From: Alloascoidea africana
Taxonomy: Eukaryota; Ascomycota; Alloascoideomycetes; Alloascoideales; Alloascoideaceae
NCBI GenBank assembly: GCA_030581615.1
Contig: JAKTTT010000010.1
Span: 395,240 to 459,239, forward strand
Length of the DNA stretch: 64,000 nt
Direction: 5' to 3'
Below the pieces are notes generated by a model, which saw only the letters and a list, made by a program, of their open reading frames with translations, was not told where the DNA came from and ran no database searches. Numbering within the stretch: the stretch's first letter is position 1; the number at the start of each line of letters is the position of its first letter. Shown piece after piece: positions 20,030 to 30,340 of this stretch. The position numbers were made by a program, and so were the translations under genes.

Positions 20030-23000
20030 TCAAACTACTAAATACTTGTCCATTATACTTCTTGCCAAGTTCGGATTCCCGCTCACAACATACAAATGCT
20101 GTAGATTAAAAGCCGCTTGCACTCTCAAGTCGTAAACAGGATCCAGATCCTCGTATTGTAAAACTTTTTCATAATATTCCACAGCCAAACTGGTAAGCAT
20201 TAAGAGATGAAAAGCCCTCGCCATGTTATAATCCGCTTCTTGAGCCTCATGCTTCCCCATGTTCCGCCGTAATTCATAATACTCCATCAGGAAAGAAAAT
20301 CCCTGTAGAAGCTGTAGATGCCTATTTTCAGAAAGTCTTTGGATAGCTCGATGAATGTATCCAAGCCCAATTGTCAAAAGTATGAGCGGATCCTTTGGCG
20401 CCATATCATAGGACCGCAGTCCATACAAAATACTATGACTATAGGTTCTTCCCAAAGACATAATACAGGAGTATGTGTAGAAAAGGATTGGGTCCTGAGG
20501 GTCAACAGTAGCATGGCTAGGTGCTTTCGACATACCAGGAACCGGACGCTCGTATATTATGGATACAAATGATTTCAATTGTCGCATTATGTACTTTTGA
20601 GTCTTGGTAGTGGCAAAAGCATCAGTTGCTTTAATTCCTGAAGGAAGAACACAAAACATGAGGCGGAATATATCTGGGGGTGTTGTAAAGTGATTGATGG
20701 AGGTTCGTATTGCCTGTTCAATCATCTTGTAATCTTGTGCTACATAGGCACACGACAGAGAAACCAAAGCGATCATACCAACTTTCTCTTTATCTTGGTA
20801 AAATACACTGACATCCCTTGCAGCAGTCAAGACCGTAAAAGCATCTCGTATATCCTCATATTTGGCAAGAGCTATTGCGTACTCCATGAAAATGTCAAAC
20901 CAAGCATCGAAGCCTAGTCCTCTAAACGATTTGGCCTCCTGAGCCTTTTTTGCACTCTTTGGCTCATCCGAACCATCTGCATCTTGAATCTGTGCCATTC
21001 TCTCCAGCCGCATTTCTTTACCCATCTTCGTATGCCTTCTCGTAATCAGTAATCCTTCGAATATTTTGTTTCTTTGGGATAAGCAGAAAGCCCCTATGCT
21101 CGTAAACATATCAACAAGCTCTGATGCTGTTTGGATCCAATTATCAACGTCTTCTTTGATTCCTGCTTTATAACCCTCGTGCAAAACCTGGAGTTGTAAA
21201 TATCTCGTGTGAACGAAAAACTCTGCTCGACTTTCCTGCTCAATTCGTTCCTCAACTGTTTTCCTTGGAGTAGAACCTGGCTTTGTGTGTTTTCGTGCAT
21301 CTTTCAGATGCCTAATCAGTCCAACAGCAGAAGAGTCGTTGTAAACAGAAGAAGCTTGAACTTTATCCTTAAGGTACCGTTGCGTTGTCTTGTAATTGTA
21401 CTTTTCGTTGTCATGCAATTCGCGGTATATCCGTTTAAAGTCTTCTTTCCTTCCTTGCTGGTAGTAGATCTCTGAGAGATAGAACTTTGTATCAGTATCA
21501 TCTGGATTCGTTTCAAGAACTGCCAAAAATGCCTCTTCTGCCTGTTCTAATTCGCCGAGTTCTTTGAGACAGACACCCATAGAAACAACCAAATCTTTGC
21601 TAACGTTCTATTTTTTTTCTGGATTAGTATTTTATGACCAACAAAAATCATTATGAATTATACTCACATCTTCAAGATCAGACAACGGCGTGTATATTTC
21701 CAACGCAGTTTCGTATTTTTCTGCATTCCGGAAAGCTTCTCCCACTTCAATATACAAATCCCAGTATTTAGATGGATCTGTTTTTAGCAAAAAACTCAGG
21801 TGTTTCATGGCTTCCGGAAAATCCTCAATTGCTATTCGACACAATAAAACTTGGGCACGAATCTCAATAGGTAAAAAGTAAGGTAAAACATTGGAAGCAG
21901 ATGATTTGGAAATTTTCTTGTGTGAAAACCGTCTTTCGTCAAACTCTGAATCGTTGTCTAGTTCATCCCACCAGGTTTCCATTTCTCGACCATTTAACCA
22001 ACGTGCCATTCTTTTCGTAGCTGAAATACCAACTTCATAAGCACCTTGTTTCCTGTATAACTCCACCAATATATTGAGCTCTGACCAACCAAACTTTGGA
22101 GCGTTTTCCAGCTTTGAATGCCTGCCCATCATCACGTTTTTGTTAAAAATATCTTCATAAATCTTTATCGCCTCTCCGATACGGCCCATATGCATGAGAG
22201 AGTCTGCCATATCTCGAACAACAATTGAATCTGTAGGAAGTAATTCATGAAGTCTCTTAAAGTATTTTAGAGCTCGTTTATGCTTGTTACATTTGGACCA
22301 TACCCGGGCTCTGTCGTAAACAACTACCAGATTTTTCCGATCCGCTTTAATCGCCATACCATAACAGTGATTTGCCTGGTCTAGTAACCCAAGACTTTCA
22401 CTCATTCTCCCACAAACTGCCCACAACTCGGCATCTTGGCTTCTAAGAGCACCAGCACAAATCCACATAAAGCAGCATCTTGTAATATCGCCTCTTGCTT
22501 CGTAAATTTCGCCTAGAGTCTTGTAAGCCGCGTAACAAGTATCGTGTTTCAGTATGATCTCCTTGTACATTTCTTCTGCCCTGTCGTAGTCTCCATTCAC
22601 ATATATTTCATTTGCCTCGCCCAGTAACGCACGTACTTCCAAAGACAAAGGCTTTTCTGCTCTAGTCTTTCTAATAATCCCAGCGCTTCCAATCCTCTGG
22701 TCGTTTTTAGAAGATAGCACAGAACGCAAAGTCTTTTTAAACGTTTGTCCATTCATATCGCTATCTTCGTATTGTTCATTTGCATTTTCCTCATCGTCAG
22801 AAAAATGGAGAATAACGTCAACATCGAATTCATCATCATCGTTTTCAAGAGCCCTAATCGATAGTTCACTTGTTGGGTCATCGTCATCACTCCCCAGTAA
22901 TTCCTTCGCCATCTCCACATGTTCGCCTAGACTGTCATAACTAGCAATGGACATGTCATCATTCTCTCCAGAAGAATCTTTAGATTCATCCACAATAGCC

Positions 23001-23233
23001 CGCTGGTTGACTCCTTCACTCTGTCTGTCACTGTCAGTATCGCTATCCACGTACTCTTCGTCTGAGTTGCTACTGTAGTAAAGCTCGACATTGGTATCGG
23101 ATATCTCATCTTCATCTTCATCTTCATCGTCATCGACCTCAACCTCTTCTTCTTCTTCCGCACTATTATCTACATCCATGCGAACAGCCTCATCTTCGTC
23201 GCGAGGTCCTGGCGTTTCTTCTTCTTCACCCAT
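20030..23233 (-). CDS. TFC4: TFC4, TFIIIC subunit tau131 (2 exons)
   Basis: TPR subunit of the RNA polymerase III factor TFIIIC that recruits TFIIIB (Brf1/Bdp1) at tRNA and 5S genes. Minus-strand exons 23233-21668 and 21607-20030 give 1047 residues, near the 1025 of S. cerevisiae. The intron is 60 nt (donor GTGAGT, branch TACTAAT, acceptor ATAG) and joins LSDLED|NVSKDLVV. The N-terminus (about 1-160) is highly acidic with long Asp/Glu/Ser runs; TPR repeats follow from about residue 195 (EMYKEIILKHDTCYAAYKTL and similar), continuing in exon 2 (LGELEQAEEAFLAVLETNPD). The ATG at 23233 (MGEEEE) is the first in frame. Confidence 0.9.
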
Positions 23234-23436
23234 CGTTGGAGTTGGTTGTGGTTGGAAGTTGCAAAGATGTTTGATGCAGGACACGGTTCAGGTTGTGTGA
23301 ATCGCGTTGCAATCCCACTCATAAATTTAGAGATGAAAGAGAGCTCTTCCCATGATTACAGACGACTATGCCATAAATCAACTATTTGTACACGTCTAAA
23401 CGTAATGTATATTACCGAGTAGAATTACCCCATTGC

Positions 23437-24493
23437 TCAGCCTTTGAGCCGCCGCTTCTTCTCTATAGATGCCTTTTGCAATCGCAAAAGGGTCATTTCT
23501 CGATAGTCCGAAGCCGAAAGCTTTGACTTATCAATGGGAAGTCCATAACCTTCATGTCCTTCTCCTAAAGCTATGCTTGGTGTTCTTTCCCCCCTTCCAG
23601 TCTTGCGACTATACTTCTCGCTAATTGGGTCTTGCTTTGCCCATTGAACGTCCTTTAGCCGTGTAATGAAGAATTCAACATCTGTGTCTATCCAGTCTTC
23701 ATATTGCTTCCTATAGTTGTGTTCGACAGCCTTATTCGCGCTTAGTATAGACGCGTAAACAACGATTCCACTTTGATATTTCTTGTTACTTGACGAAGAA
23801 GAAGCCTTTTTTATAACAGCAGTCTCCACTGCTCCAAAATATAAGAAAAAAGAGATTAGATCCCCATTTTTAACTTCACGATCTCCATTTCTAACCCATC
23901 GTACTTTAACTGTTCTATCGCTTTCCGATATCCTGCTTTCAACCGGAAAAACGTTATCTTTATGGACTGTTTCCTCTTTTTCCCTCTCATCCCGATGAAG
24001 TTTTTGAAGTATGGCTTGCTCTTGTTCCCTTCTCTTCCTTTCATTTTCCATTCGTATCTGTTCCAATCTCTGCTTGAATCTTGCTTTCAATTCTGCACCC
24101 ATAACAGCTTCCTTCTCCCGTTGTTCCAGCTCATCTACCATCTGCCTAGCCTCCCTAGACCTTTGCTCGCGTTCCTTCAGCCGCTCCAGCTTAGCTTTTC
24201 GTAAGTCATCATAATGCTTCCGCAGCTCTTTATTCACCAGAACTTCAAGTCCCACAGATAAGAGATGGAATTTAGAAGCAGCTTCTGGTTCTGGATTCTT
24301 GTCAGGATGATACTTTAAAGCAGTTTTCCTGTATGCCTTTCGTACTGCTTTTTCATCTGCGGTTTGCTCGACGTTCTAATCCATTCTTGTTAGCAAGACT
24401 CTATTGCAAAATTGAGGATAAAGTTTGACTTACAAAAAGCTCATAAAGATCAACATCTGCCGTAATCAGCGGGTCCAGGGCCTTTTGTGACAT
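23437..24493 (-). CDS. CWC23: CWC23, spliceosomal J-protein with RRM-like domain (2 exons)
   Basis: J-domain cofactor of the spliceosome (Cwc23 / S. pombe Cwf23 / DNAJC17). Minus-strand exons 24493-24434 and 24375-23437 give 332 residues. The first exon is only 60 nt (20 residues, MSQKALDPLITADVDLYELF) and the 58-nt intron (GTAAGT...TTAG) falls inside the J domain; splicing restores LFNVEQTADEKAVRKAYRK and the HPD triplet at residues 43-45. A long charged coiled coil (about 75-170) is followed by an RRM-like fold (RTVKVRW...SGIVVYASILSANKAVEH, about 175-240), present in DNAJC17-type proteins. The gene for a splicing factor is itself spliced. It starts head to head with PIH1. Confidence 0.85.
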
Positions 24494-24510
24494 AGTGATT
24501 ATGTTCTGCG

Positions 24511-25647
24511 ATGCCTTGGGCTATTGAGGTTAAAATGGAGGAACAACCTCCAATCATTCAGCCTTGCGTAGACAATACCACAAACACAATTGAAATGGCA
24601 TTAATAGAAGAAATTGGTGCCAAAAAAACAAAGGTCACAAATGAAGGAAGAAGAAGAGATGAAGAAGAAGATGTAGTACTCAATCCCAAGCCTGGGTTTG
24701 TCATCAAAACAAAGCTTGAGTCTTCAACGCCAAATCCAGAGAGGCAAAAGGGCACAAAATTCTTCATCAATCTATGTTATGACTCCCAAGTTCCAAAACC
24801 GCCGATAGATTACAATCCATCTACTGTAGTCCCACTAATTCTGAATGATGAATGGGAAATCCCCATAGTGTGTTCTGACGAACGCGAGGATAGAGATAAG
24901 AAGGGCAACAAGTCGTTTGTCTATGACTGCTGTATCAACAGCAATGCATTTGAATGGGTAATCAAAGACAAAGAGCTGAGAAAAGTGTTGGCACATTGGT
25001 GTATAGAGGCAGTCGAAATGAAGTCTGGAACTGATCTTGCCCGCGATTTCACGTTTCCAAAGCTGCTTGTCAAGGGGACTTTACAGCATACGAGATTGAA
25101 AAGATCACAACTGTTGGGATCTGAGGCGCAAACTCTTACAAAGGGAGTTGATGAACTTGCAAAATCGATTTTGGATATAAAGAAAAACGAGAGTGAGAAG
25201 AAGGGAGGAGACAATATTTCAAGCATAGAAGGCAAAGCAACAATAAACACAGATCCTTCTTCTCTCAAAAAGAAAAAGCCATTAATTGAGGAGATTGGAG
25301 AGTCGATAACCCAACCGAAGGTGCAACAGGAAAAAAAGCACGCTTTGGAAAGCAATAAAACGTTGATCGTTAAAAACTTATCTTTTTCTCTTTTCAAAAT
25401 TCCACAAGAAAGGACAGTCGAAAACTATAGGTACGCCATTGAAATACACGGGCTAAACGAAATTTCGATCCAAGAGAATCTATTAGAGTACACTCCGGAT
25501 AACAACGAACTGAGGATTCAGAACAATGGCGAATCTCTCAAAGTTGTACTACCATCGGAGACAAAAGGAGAAAAGTATTCCAATAATGGACAATTTACGG
25601 CCTATTTTGAGAAGCGCACCTCCAAATTATTGGTGTTTATTAAATAG
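24511..25647 (+). CDS. PIH1: PIH1, R2TP co-chaperone subunit
   Basis: Subunit of the R2TP complex (Rvb1-Rvb2-Tah1-Pih1) that works with Hsp90 in assembling box C/D snoRNPs, PIKKs and RNA polymerases. The PIH1 N-domain runs from about residue 85 to 200 (FFINLCYDSQVPKPP, NDEWEIPIVCSDERE, FTFPKLLVKG) with basic residues that bind DpSDD-type phosphopeptides; a Lys/Glu-rich linker and a CS-like C-terminal domain (about 285-378) follow. The first ATG (24511) gives 378 residues and leaves 17 bp to the divergent CWC23 start; a second ATG at 24535 (MEEQPP) leaves 41 bp and may be the real start. No intron. Confidence 0.85.
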   Translation: MPWAIEVKMEEQPPIIQPCVDNTTNTIEMALIEEIGAKKTKVTNEGRRRDEEEDVVLNPKPGFVIKTKLESSTPNPERQKGTKFFINLCYDSQVPKPPIDYNPSTVVPLILNDEWEIPIVCSDEREDRDKKGNKSFVYDCCINSNAFEWVIKDKELRKVLAHWCIEAVEMKSGTDLARDFTFPKLLVKGTLQHTRLKRSQLLGSEAQTLTKGVDELAKSILDIKKNESEKKGGDNISSIEGKATINTDPSSLKKKKPLIEEIGESITQPKVQQEKKHALESNKTLIVKNLSFSLFKIPQERTVENYRYAIEIHGLNEISIQENLLEYTPDNNELRIQNNGESLKVVLPSETKGEKYSNNGQFTAYFEKRTSKLLVFIK

Positions 25648-26119
25648 TAATGCATTACAGGATACTATGATATTTAAAACTTCCCAAATCTTAGCTGTTT
25701 CTTGCTCAAGGAGATAGACCTTTGCAGTAGTTTTGTACTCACAAGCCCAAACGCCAGAAAGATATGCTTTGACAAGCCAGGAAAGCACCCTTCCAATTCA
25801 AGTCCAACAAACAAGAGTATCGTGTTGGGTTGTTGACTCCTAGGCTGTCAAGCTATATTATATTTTCACTGTTCAGATCTACAAGCCAATTAGGTCCAAA
25901 AATTGAGTTGATTGATATGGCTTCTGGACTCATCATGAAGCATATGCCTAAGATCCCTAAACACACATTCAAAACATATAATGATAGCCAGCTCACTCGA
26001 CATAAAGCATCTTCATGTAATCCTCTATCCATTTAAACCCTTCAAACCTGCTCTTCCTGTCCTGTTTTTGCCCATTTTCCCCAGCTTATCGCTCCATTAT
26101 ATAGCTTGACAGTGTGGGC

Positions 26120-26125
26120 CACGTG
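26120..26125. promoter_or_regulatory. CACGTG E-box (Cbf1-type) upstream of NDUFS7
   Basis: The reverse strand reads GGTCACGTGG, matching the Cbf1 consensus RTCACRTG. It is about 160 bp upstream of the NDUFS7 ATG. Confidence 0.5.
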
Positions 26126-26139
26126 ACCATCACTTCCAG

Positions 26140-26144
26140 CCAAT
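26140..26144 (+). promoter_or_regulatory. CCAAT box (HAP-type) upstream of NDUFS7
   Basis: CCAAT about 140 bp upstream of the ATG, 14 bp after the E-box. The Hap2/3/4/5 complex drives respiratory genes through CCAAT in yeasts, so the site suits a complex I gene. Confidence 0.5.
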
Positions 26145-26285
26145 GGCAGCGCGCGCAAGTAAACATCTCTTTCCGCCATGGCTACGCTCTTCTTTCCCTA
26201 GTTTTCTGTCTTTGAGAGCGACCTTTTCTCCTGTTTGATCTGGCAAAGAACAGTTACTCACAACAGACCTCACCAGCAACCACAA

Positions 26286-26981
26286 ATGCTCCCGTCTATA
26301 TCTAGAGTTGCCAGAGTCAGCAGCGTAATTGGGCCAAGCCTGGCTTCAACGGCCCAACGACAGCTTATAGTTCGCTCTTCCAGCACATTCAGTAACGGAA
26401 ATCTTGGTCAACGACGAAATGCTGCTACACATGCCCCGGCTACGACCGCCAAGATACCAATCAGTAATATGCCCACTGATTTCCCTCTAATCAACCAACA
26501 GAAGCCAAAGAGCATTCTCGACTATACGCTAACCTCACTGGATAAGATTGCAAACTGGGGTCGGAAAAGCTCTTTTTGGCCAGTGACTTTCGGATTGGCA
26601 TGTTGTGCTGTTGAAATGATGCACGTATCTGCTCCGAGATATGACCAGGACAGACTGGGAATCATTTTCAGAGGTACTCCTCGTCAGTCTGACATTATGA
26701 TCGTGGCTGGAACTTTGACCAACAAGATGGCCCCAGCTCTGAGACAGGTTTACGACCAGATGCCTGAGCCAAGATGGGTCATTTCCATGGGTTCCTGTGC
26801 AAATGGCGGCGGGTACTACCATTATTCCTATTCTGTTGTGAGAGGTTGCGATCGGGTTGTGCCTGTTGATGTCTACGTTCCTGGCTGTCCTCCAACTTCT
26901 GAGGCTCTCATGTATGGTGTTTTCCAACTTCAAAAGAAGATTATGAACCAGAGGATCACAAGGCTTTGGTATAGAAAGTAG
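26286..26981 (+). CDS. NDUFS7 / PSST, 20-kDa subunit of respiratory complex I
   Basis: Nuclear-encoded mitochondrial subunit that holds iron-sulfur cluster N2, which passes electrons to ubiquinone. 231 residues from the first ATG in frame (26286). The N-terminal 60 residues are rich in Arg, Ser and Ala without acidic residues, as for a mitochondrial targeting sequence. The core is complete: [18 protein letters not shown] with the tandem Cys pair, [20 protein letters not shown] and VPGCPP, giving all four N2 ligands. The usual symbol differs among yeasts (NUKM in Yarrowia), so none is assigned. Its presence excludes Saccharomyces-type yeasts that lost complex I. Confidence 0.96.
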   Translation: MLPSISRVARVSSVIGPSLASTAQRQLIVRSSSTFSNGNLGQRRNAATHAPATTAKIPISNMPTDFPLINQQKPKSILDYTLTSLDKIANWGRKSSFWPVTFGLACCAVEMMHVSAPRYDQDRLGIIFRGTPRQSDIMIVAGTLTNKMAPALRQVYDQMPEPRWVISMGSCANGGGYYHYSYSVVRGCDRVVPVDVYVPGCPPTSEALMYGVFQLQKKIMNQRITRLWYRK

Positions 26982-27418
26982 AGAAACTGTTTCTTGCTTA
27001 CTTTATTTATCAACTAATCCACACCATCATTATTTGCTCCTTTCATGTTGTCATCAGCATTTATTATATCCTTGAAAATTGAATTGAGGTTTTAGTTTCT
27101 ATAGATTGAATCGGACCATCATTGTTTTGATACGAAAAAATACTCGTAGTGATTTGCCCTTTTACAAACATGCTCAAAACACTATAACTCTTGAGTATGG
27201 TAGAGCAAAACATTACAGATTTCATTTAAGATCTAAGCAATTTGCAACGATATGTATAGACAGAAAAAACGAAAGGATAACAAAAAATATGGAAAAGCAA
27301 ATGCAATAGCAATTGTTTAGGCAATTGGCTTAAAGCAAACTAGCGAAAGACTAAAAAAACTGGACAAGTCAAGAAACAACCCCATTGATACCAAAACAGT
27401 CCCAAGCCCAACCATACT
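26982..27418. other. Convergent spacer NDUFS7 / Zn2Cys6 gene
   Basis: 437 bp between two 3' ends, AT-rich. Nothing recognised. Confidence 0.5.
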
Positions 27419-30340
27419 CTATACCATCAGGTTTGTATAATCAATTTCATCAAAGTTAAAATTTAATTCTGGAAAATCACCGCCGCCGTCTCCAGTGTTT
27501 GTATTGCCATTCTCGCTCATGTCAACGCCGGACATGAAACCATTACCTAATTGTGCGGATGCCTGAGATAGGAAACTCGTAGTGTTTGGCAATTCTGAAA
27601 ACATCATCAAAAATTGATTCTCCAGATTCACTGAAGAGTAAGGAACTTGGCTATCAGGCGCTTGCAAGGAACTATTCAACAGCAAATCGTGAGGTTGTGT
27701 GTTTGAACTTGCAGTTACCAATGGGCTTTCAATGTCAAAGGCTCTTTTCTGTGTAACAAAGGTGGAGTTGGACCTCCTATTCATCCTAGAGTTGGCCTCC
27801 CTAGGTTTAGACTTGTGATTTGTCTTCAATTCAGCATCAACGTTTGATGAATTGGTCGTGAATATCTGATTATCCATAGGATTCGCATCTTTATCATCCG
27901 CCGGAGAAAACGGCCAAGAATTCATTTCTAAATTGTTAGAGGAGGCCTGTAATTCGCCATTGTTTCTCGGATGCCCTTCTTGGTGCTGCTTCCTCTCACT
28001 AAACTTCATTGTTATTTCATCTGCAGGAGTAGGGAAGGGAATTTGTTGTGTAGGCATGTGGACTTCATCAAAAGATGAGCTAGGAGTTCGAGATTTGGAT
28101 TTTGATATTGATCTGGAATCAGACCTACATCGATGTTCGTTCCCATCCCGCATAGAAGGCGAAAACTCATCGGTTTTAGACTGATCTCTATCCAATGCAT
28201 CAAAAATAGTCTTCCCCATGTTCCCCATAGCATCTGCAATCCACCATTTTGAAGAAAGCAACTCCAATTGCTCACAAGAGTTTTTCCAAGTAAAACTCAA
28301 CGGAACATTGTCGATTGAACCTCTTCCCTTGGCGGCATCAGGATACGCTCTTAGGAAAACAGTCAACGTGAGCGAAATGCAATACGGTACAAAGAATAGG
28401 GTCGGTAATTGAGGGTCATAGCGGACAATTCTCAAAATCTCAAAAGCTGCATTTAAAAGACGTGATTTTTCCAAATCTTTCTGAAGTTTGTCTTCAAAAA
28501 ACTTTCTCGAAATCCGAGGTACAGAACCCATAGACCTGGAAGAAACCCCATCATCGTTTATCGATAAACTTCCTATAACTTTTGAGACTCGGTCGGTATT
28601 TGTTCGCCGAGTCTTTAAAGGCGGCCTGACCTTTGCATACTTTAAAGTATCATCCACATCAGACTCAGACTCCGAAGTTCCTATCGACTCGTTATATTTG
28701 TGTGCAACAATTGTACCAGCATGCTCTAAAAGGGCAAGAATATTGCTATGAGAATCGCCAACCTTGTCATAAAAAAAAGTGGTTTCGCTCAAGTCTTTCG
28801 GAAGTTTCCTCCTATCGCCGTTAGGTTGATACAGAGCGAGAATACGTTCCAATCTGAGACAAACTTGAACCAGCTTCCCAAGATAGTTTGAAGGGTCGCA
28901 TTTCGGAAGCTGAATGCTAATGTCGTGTCTATTCACAATTAGCGGCGTTGCATTCACGTATGACGTAATCCGGTCAAGACAAAACAGAGACCACCATAGT
29001 TGACTCATTTCCTCGCTATCAATAAAAGGCCGCTCGTGATGAATTCCGAGCATCGCGGCATAGTGAAGAGCTCTTGCCAGGTCCAAAGCCGCATTTTCCA
29101 AGCCATCAGAACCTTCTGCATGTTGTGATAGCAAGGCATATACGCGAAGGAGTACCAATCGGTCCTTCTCTGCCCGTGCAAACAAAAGTGCTCGGATTTT
29201 GAGCACAATAGAAGAACAAAACTGTCGTGTGTTAATTGCCCCCAAATACCGCTCTGATTCATTCTGTCGAGCTGCTATCAAAAGTAGAGAATAGAGTAGT
29301 ACAGTTGGAGCTCGGTTTTCTGAATACTGCTTTCTAAACTTGGCTTCGTTTATGATCGGAAAATAGGTATTGAAAGTAGTGAAAAAAATGTCAACAAGAC
29401 CATCTGTGGCTTGCTTGTTCAACACATGAAAAGCGTCGATAGATTTCAGATACTCCATGTATTCTGGACTAATCGTGTTAACCTCCGATTTTTGTTCAAT
29501 CCAAACGCCTAGCTTATCTCGTTTACTATTGTTGACTTTGCCATGCTTACGTTTCCCACCGTTACTCAAATCCGATTTCGTTACTGTGGGGATTGCACTG
29601 TAGTTGTCCATGGTTTTCGAAGATACCTTCGTAAAAATCAATGTAGGATCGGTTCCTCCGATAAATCGAGAACTGGAAGTACTATTTCCTTCGGAAGATG
29701 TTATCAGTACGGAATTCGAGTATAATCCCTCTCTGGTGTTATTGGTATCCGCAGTTTGAGAGCTTGGTCCTCCCGAAAGTTTGGAAGGGGGAGAATGGAC
29801 CACATTCGCCTGTTGTTGATGGGGAGGAGAGTTTTTGAGGAGTGTTTGCTGTGATGATAGTGTCGGCGATGTTAATTCCCGCTTAGACTGACAGGATAGA
29901 TTACTGACGCCAACAGAATCATTTTTGGGTGATTTCTGAGAGTTGCTTGTAGAGGAGTGTGTATGAAAATGAGCACGAGGTTGATCTTTATGGCTATTGA
30001 TTGATACGGGCTGCTTCAAATCCTCTGCCGCAAAACTGTTCAAATGGTATGAGTTGGATTGCGATTCAGAATAAATTGATAACTGATTGCATGAACTTAC
30101 CTGCAAGGTATGTGTGACTTGGAGCAAGGTCCGCACTGCTTTGATTCACCTAGCTGATAGCACCGTTTCTAACAGCTTTCAGTTAGTATTGAGGAATATA
30201 GAAAGGTGGGATGAGTTGGTATATCATCATGAGGCATTTGGACCACGAGCACTTACTCGGCGTCTTTTGCACTGGTCGCAGGCCTTAAATGTTCTTTTCC
30301 GATTCCTATAACTCTCGTTATTTGCCGGAAACACGAACAT
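27419..30340 (-). CDS. Zn2Cys6 binuclear-cluster transcription factor (3 exons)
   Basis: Fungal-type regulator. Minus-strand exons 30340-30257, 30168-30101 and 30035-27419 give 922 residues. The two introns (88 and 65 nt, both with donor GTAAGT, acceptors TTAG and ACAG) cut the zinc cluster: exon 1 supplies ACDQCKRRR, exon 2 KRCYQLGESKQCGPCSKSHI plus PC, and exon 3 starts in the linker. The six ligands are C21, C24, C31, C40, C43 and C50 (CX2CX6CX8CX2CX6C). Without splicing the DNA-binding domain is broken by in-frame stops. The middle contains the fungal-specific factor domain (about residues 270-500, ALHYAAMLGIHHERPF, LWWSLFCLDRITSYV). The C-terminus is Asn/Ser/Asp-rich, ending in an acidic hydrophobic stretch that could activate. 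The target pathway is not recognisable. Confidence 0.85.

Larger units (their letters stand above)
25648..26285. other. Spacer PIH1 to NDUFS7 with E-box and CCAAT promoter elements
   Basis: A 638-bp interval between two + strand genes. No coding exon recognised. The distal part serves the NDUFS7 promoter and contains CACGTG (26120-26125), CCAAT (26140-26144) and a TATA-like ATTATATAG at about 26096. Confidence 0.5.

Noticed and set aside
27106-27309. 67-codon + strand open frame after NDUFS7
   Set aside because: AT-rich, begins at a TTG, no motif, lies in a convergent 3' spacer.
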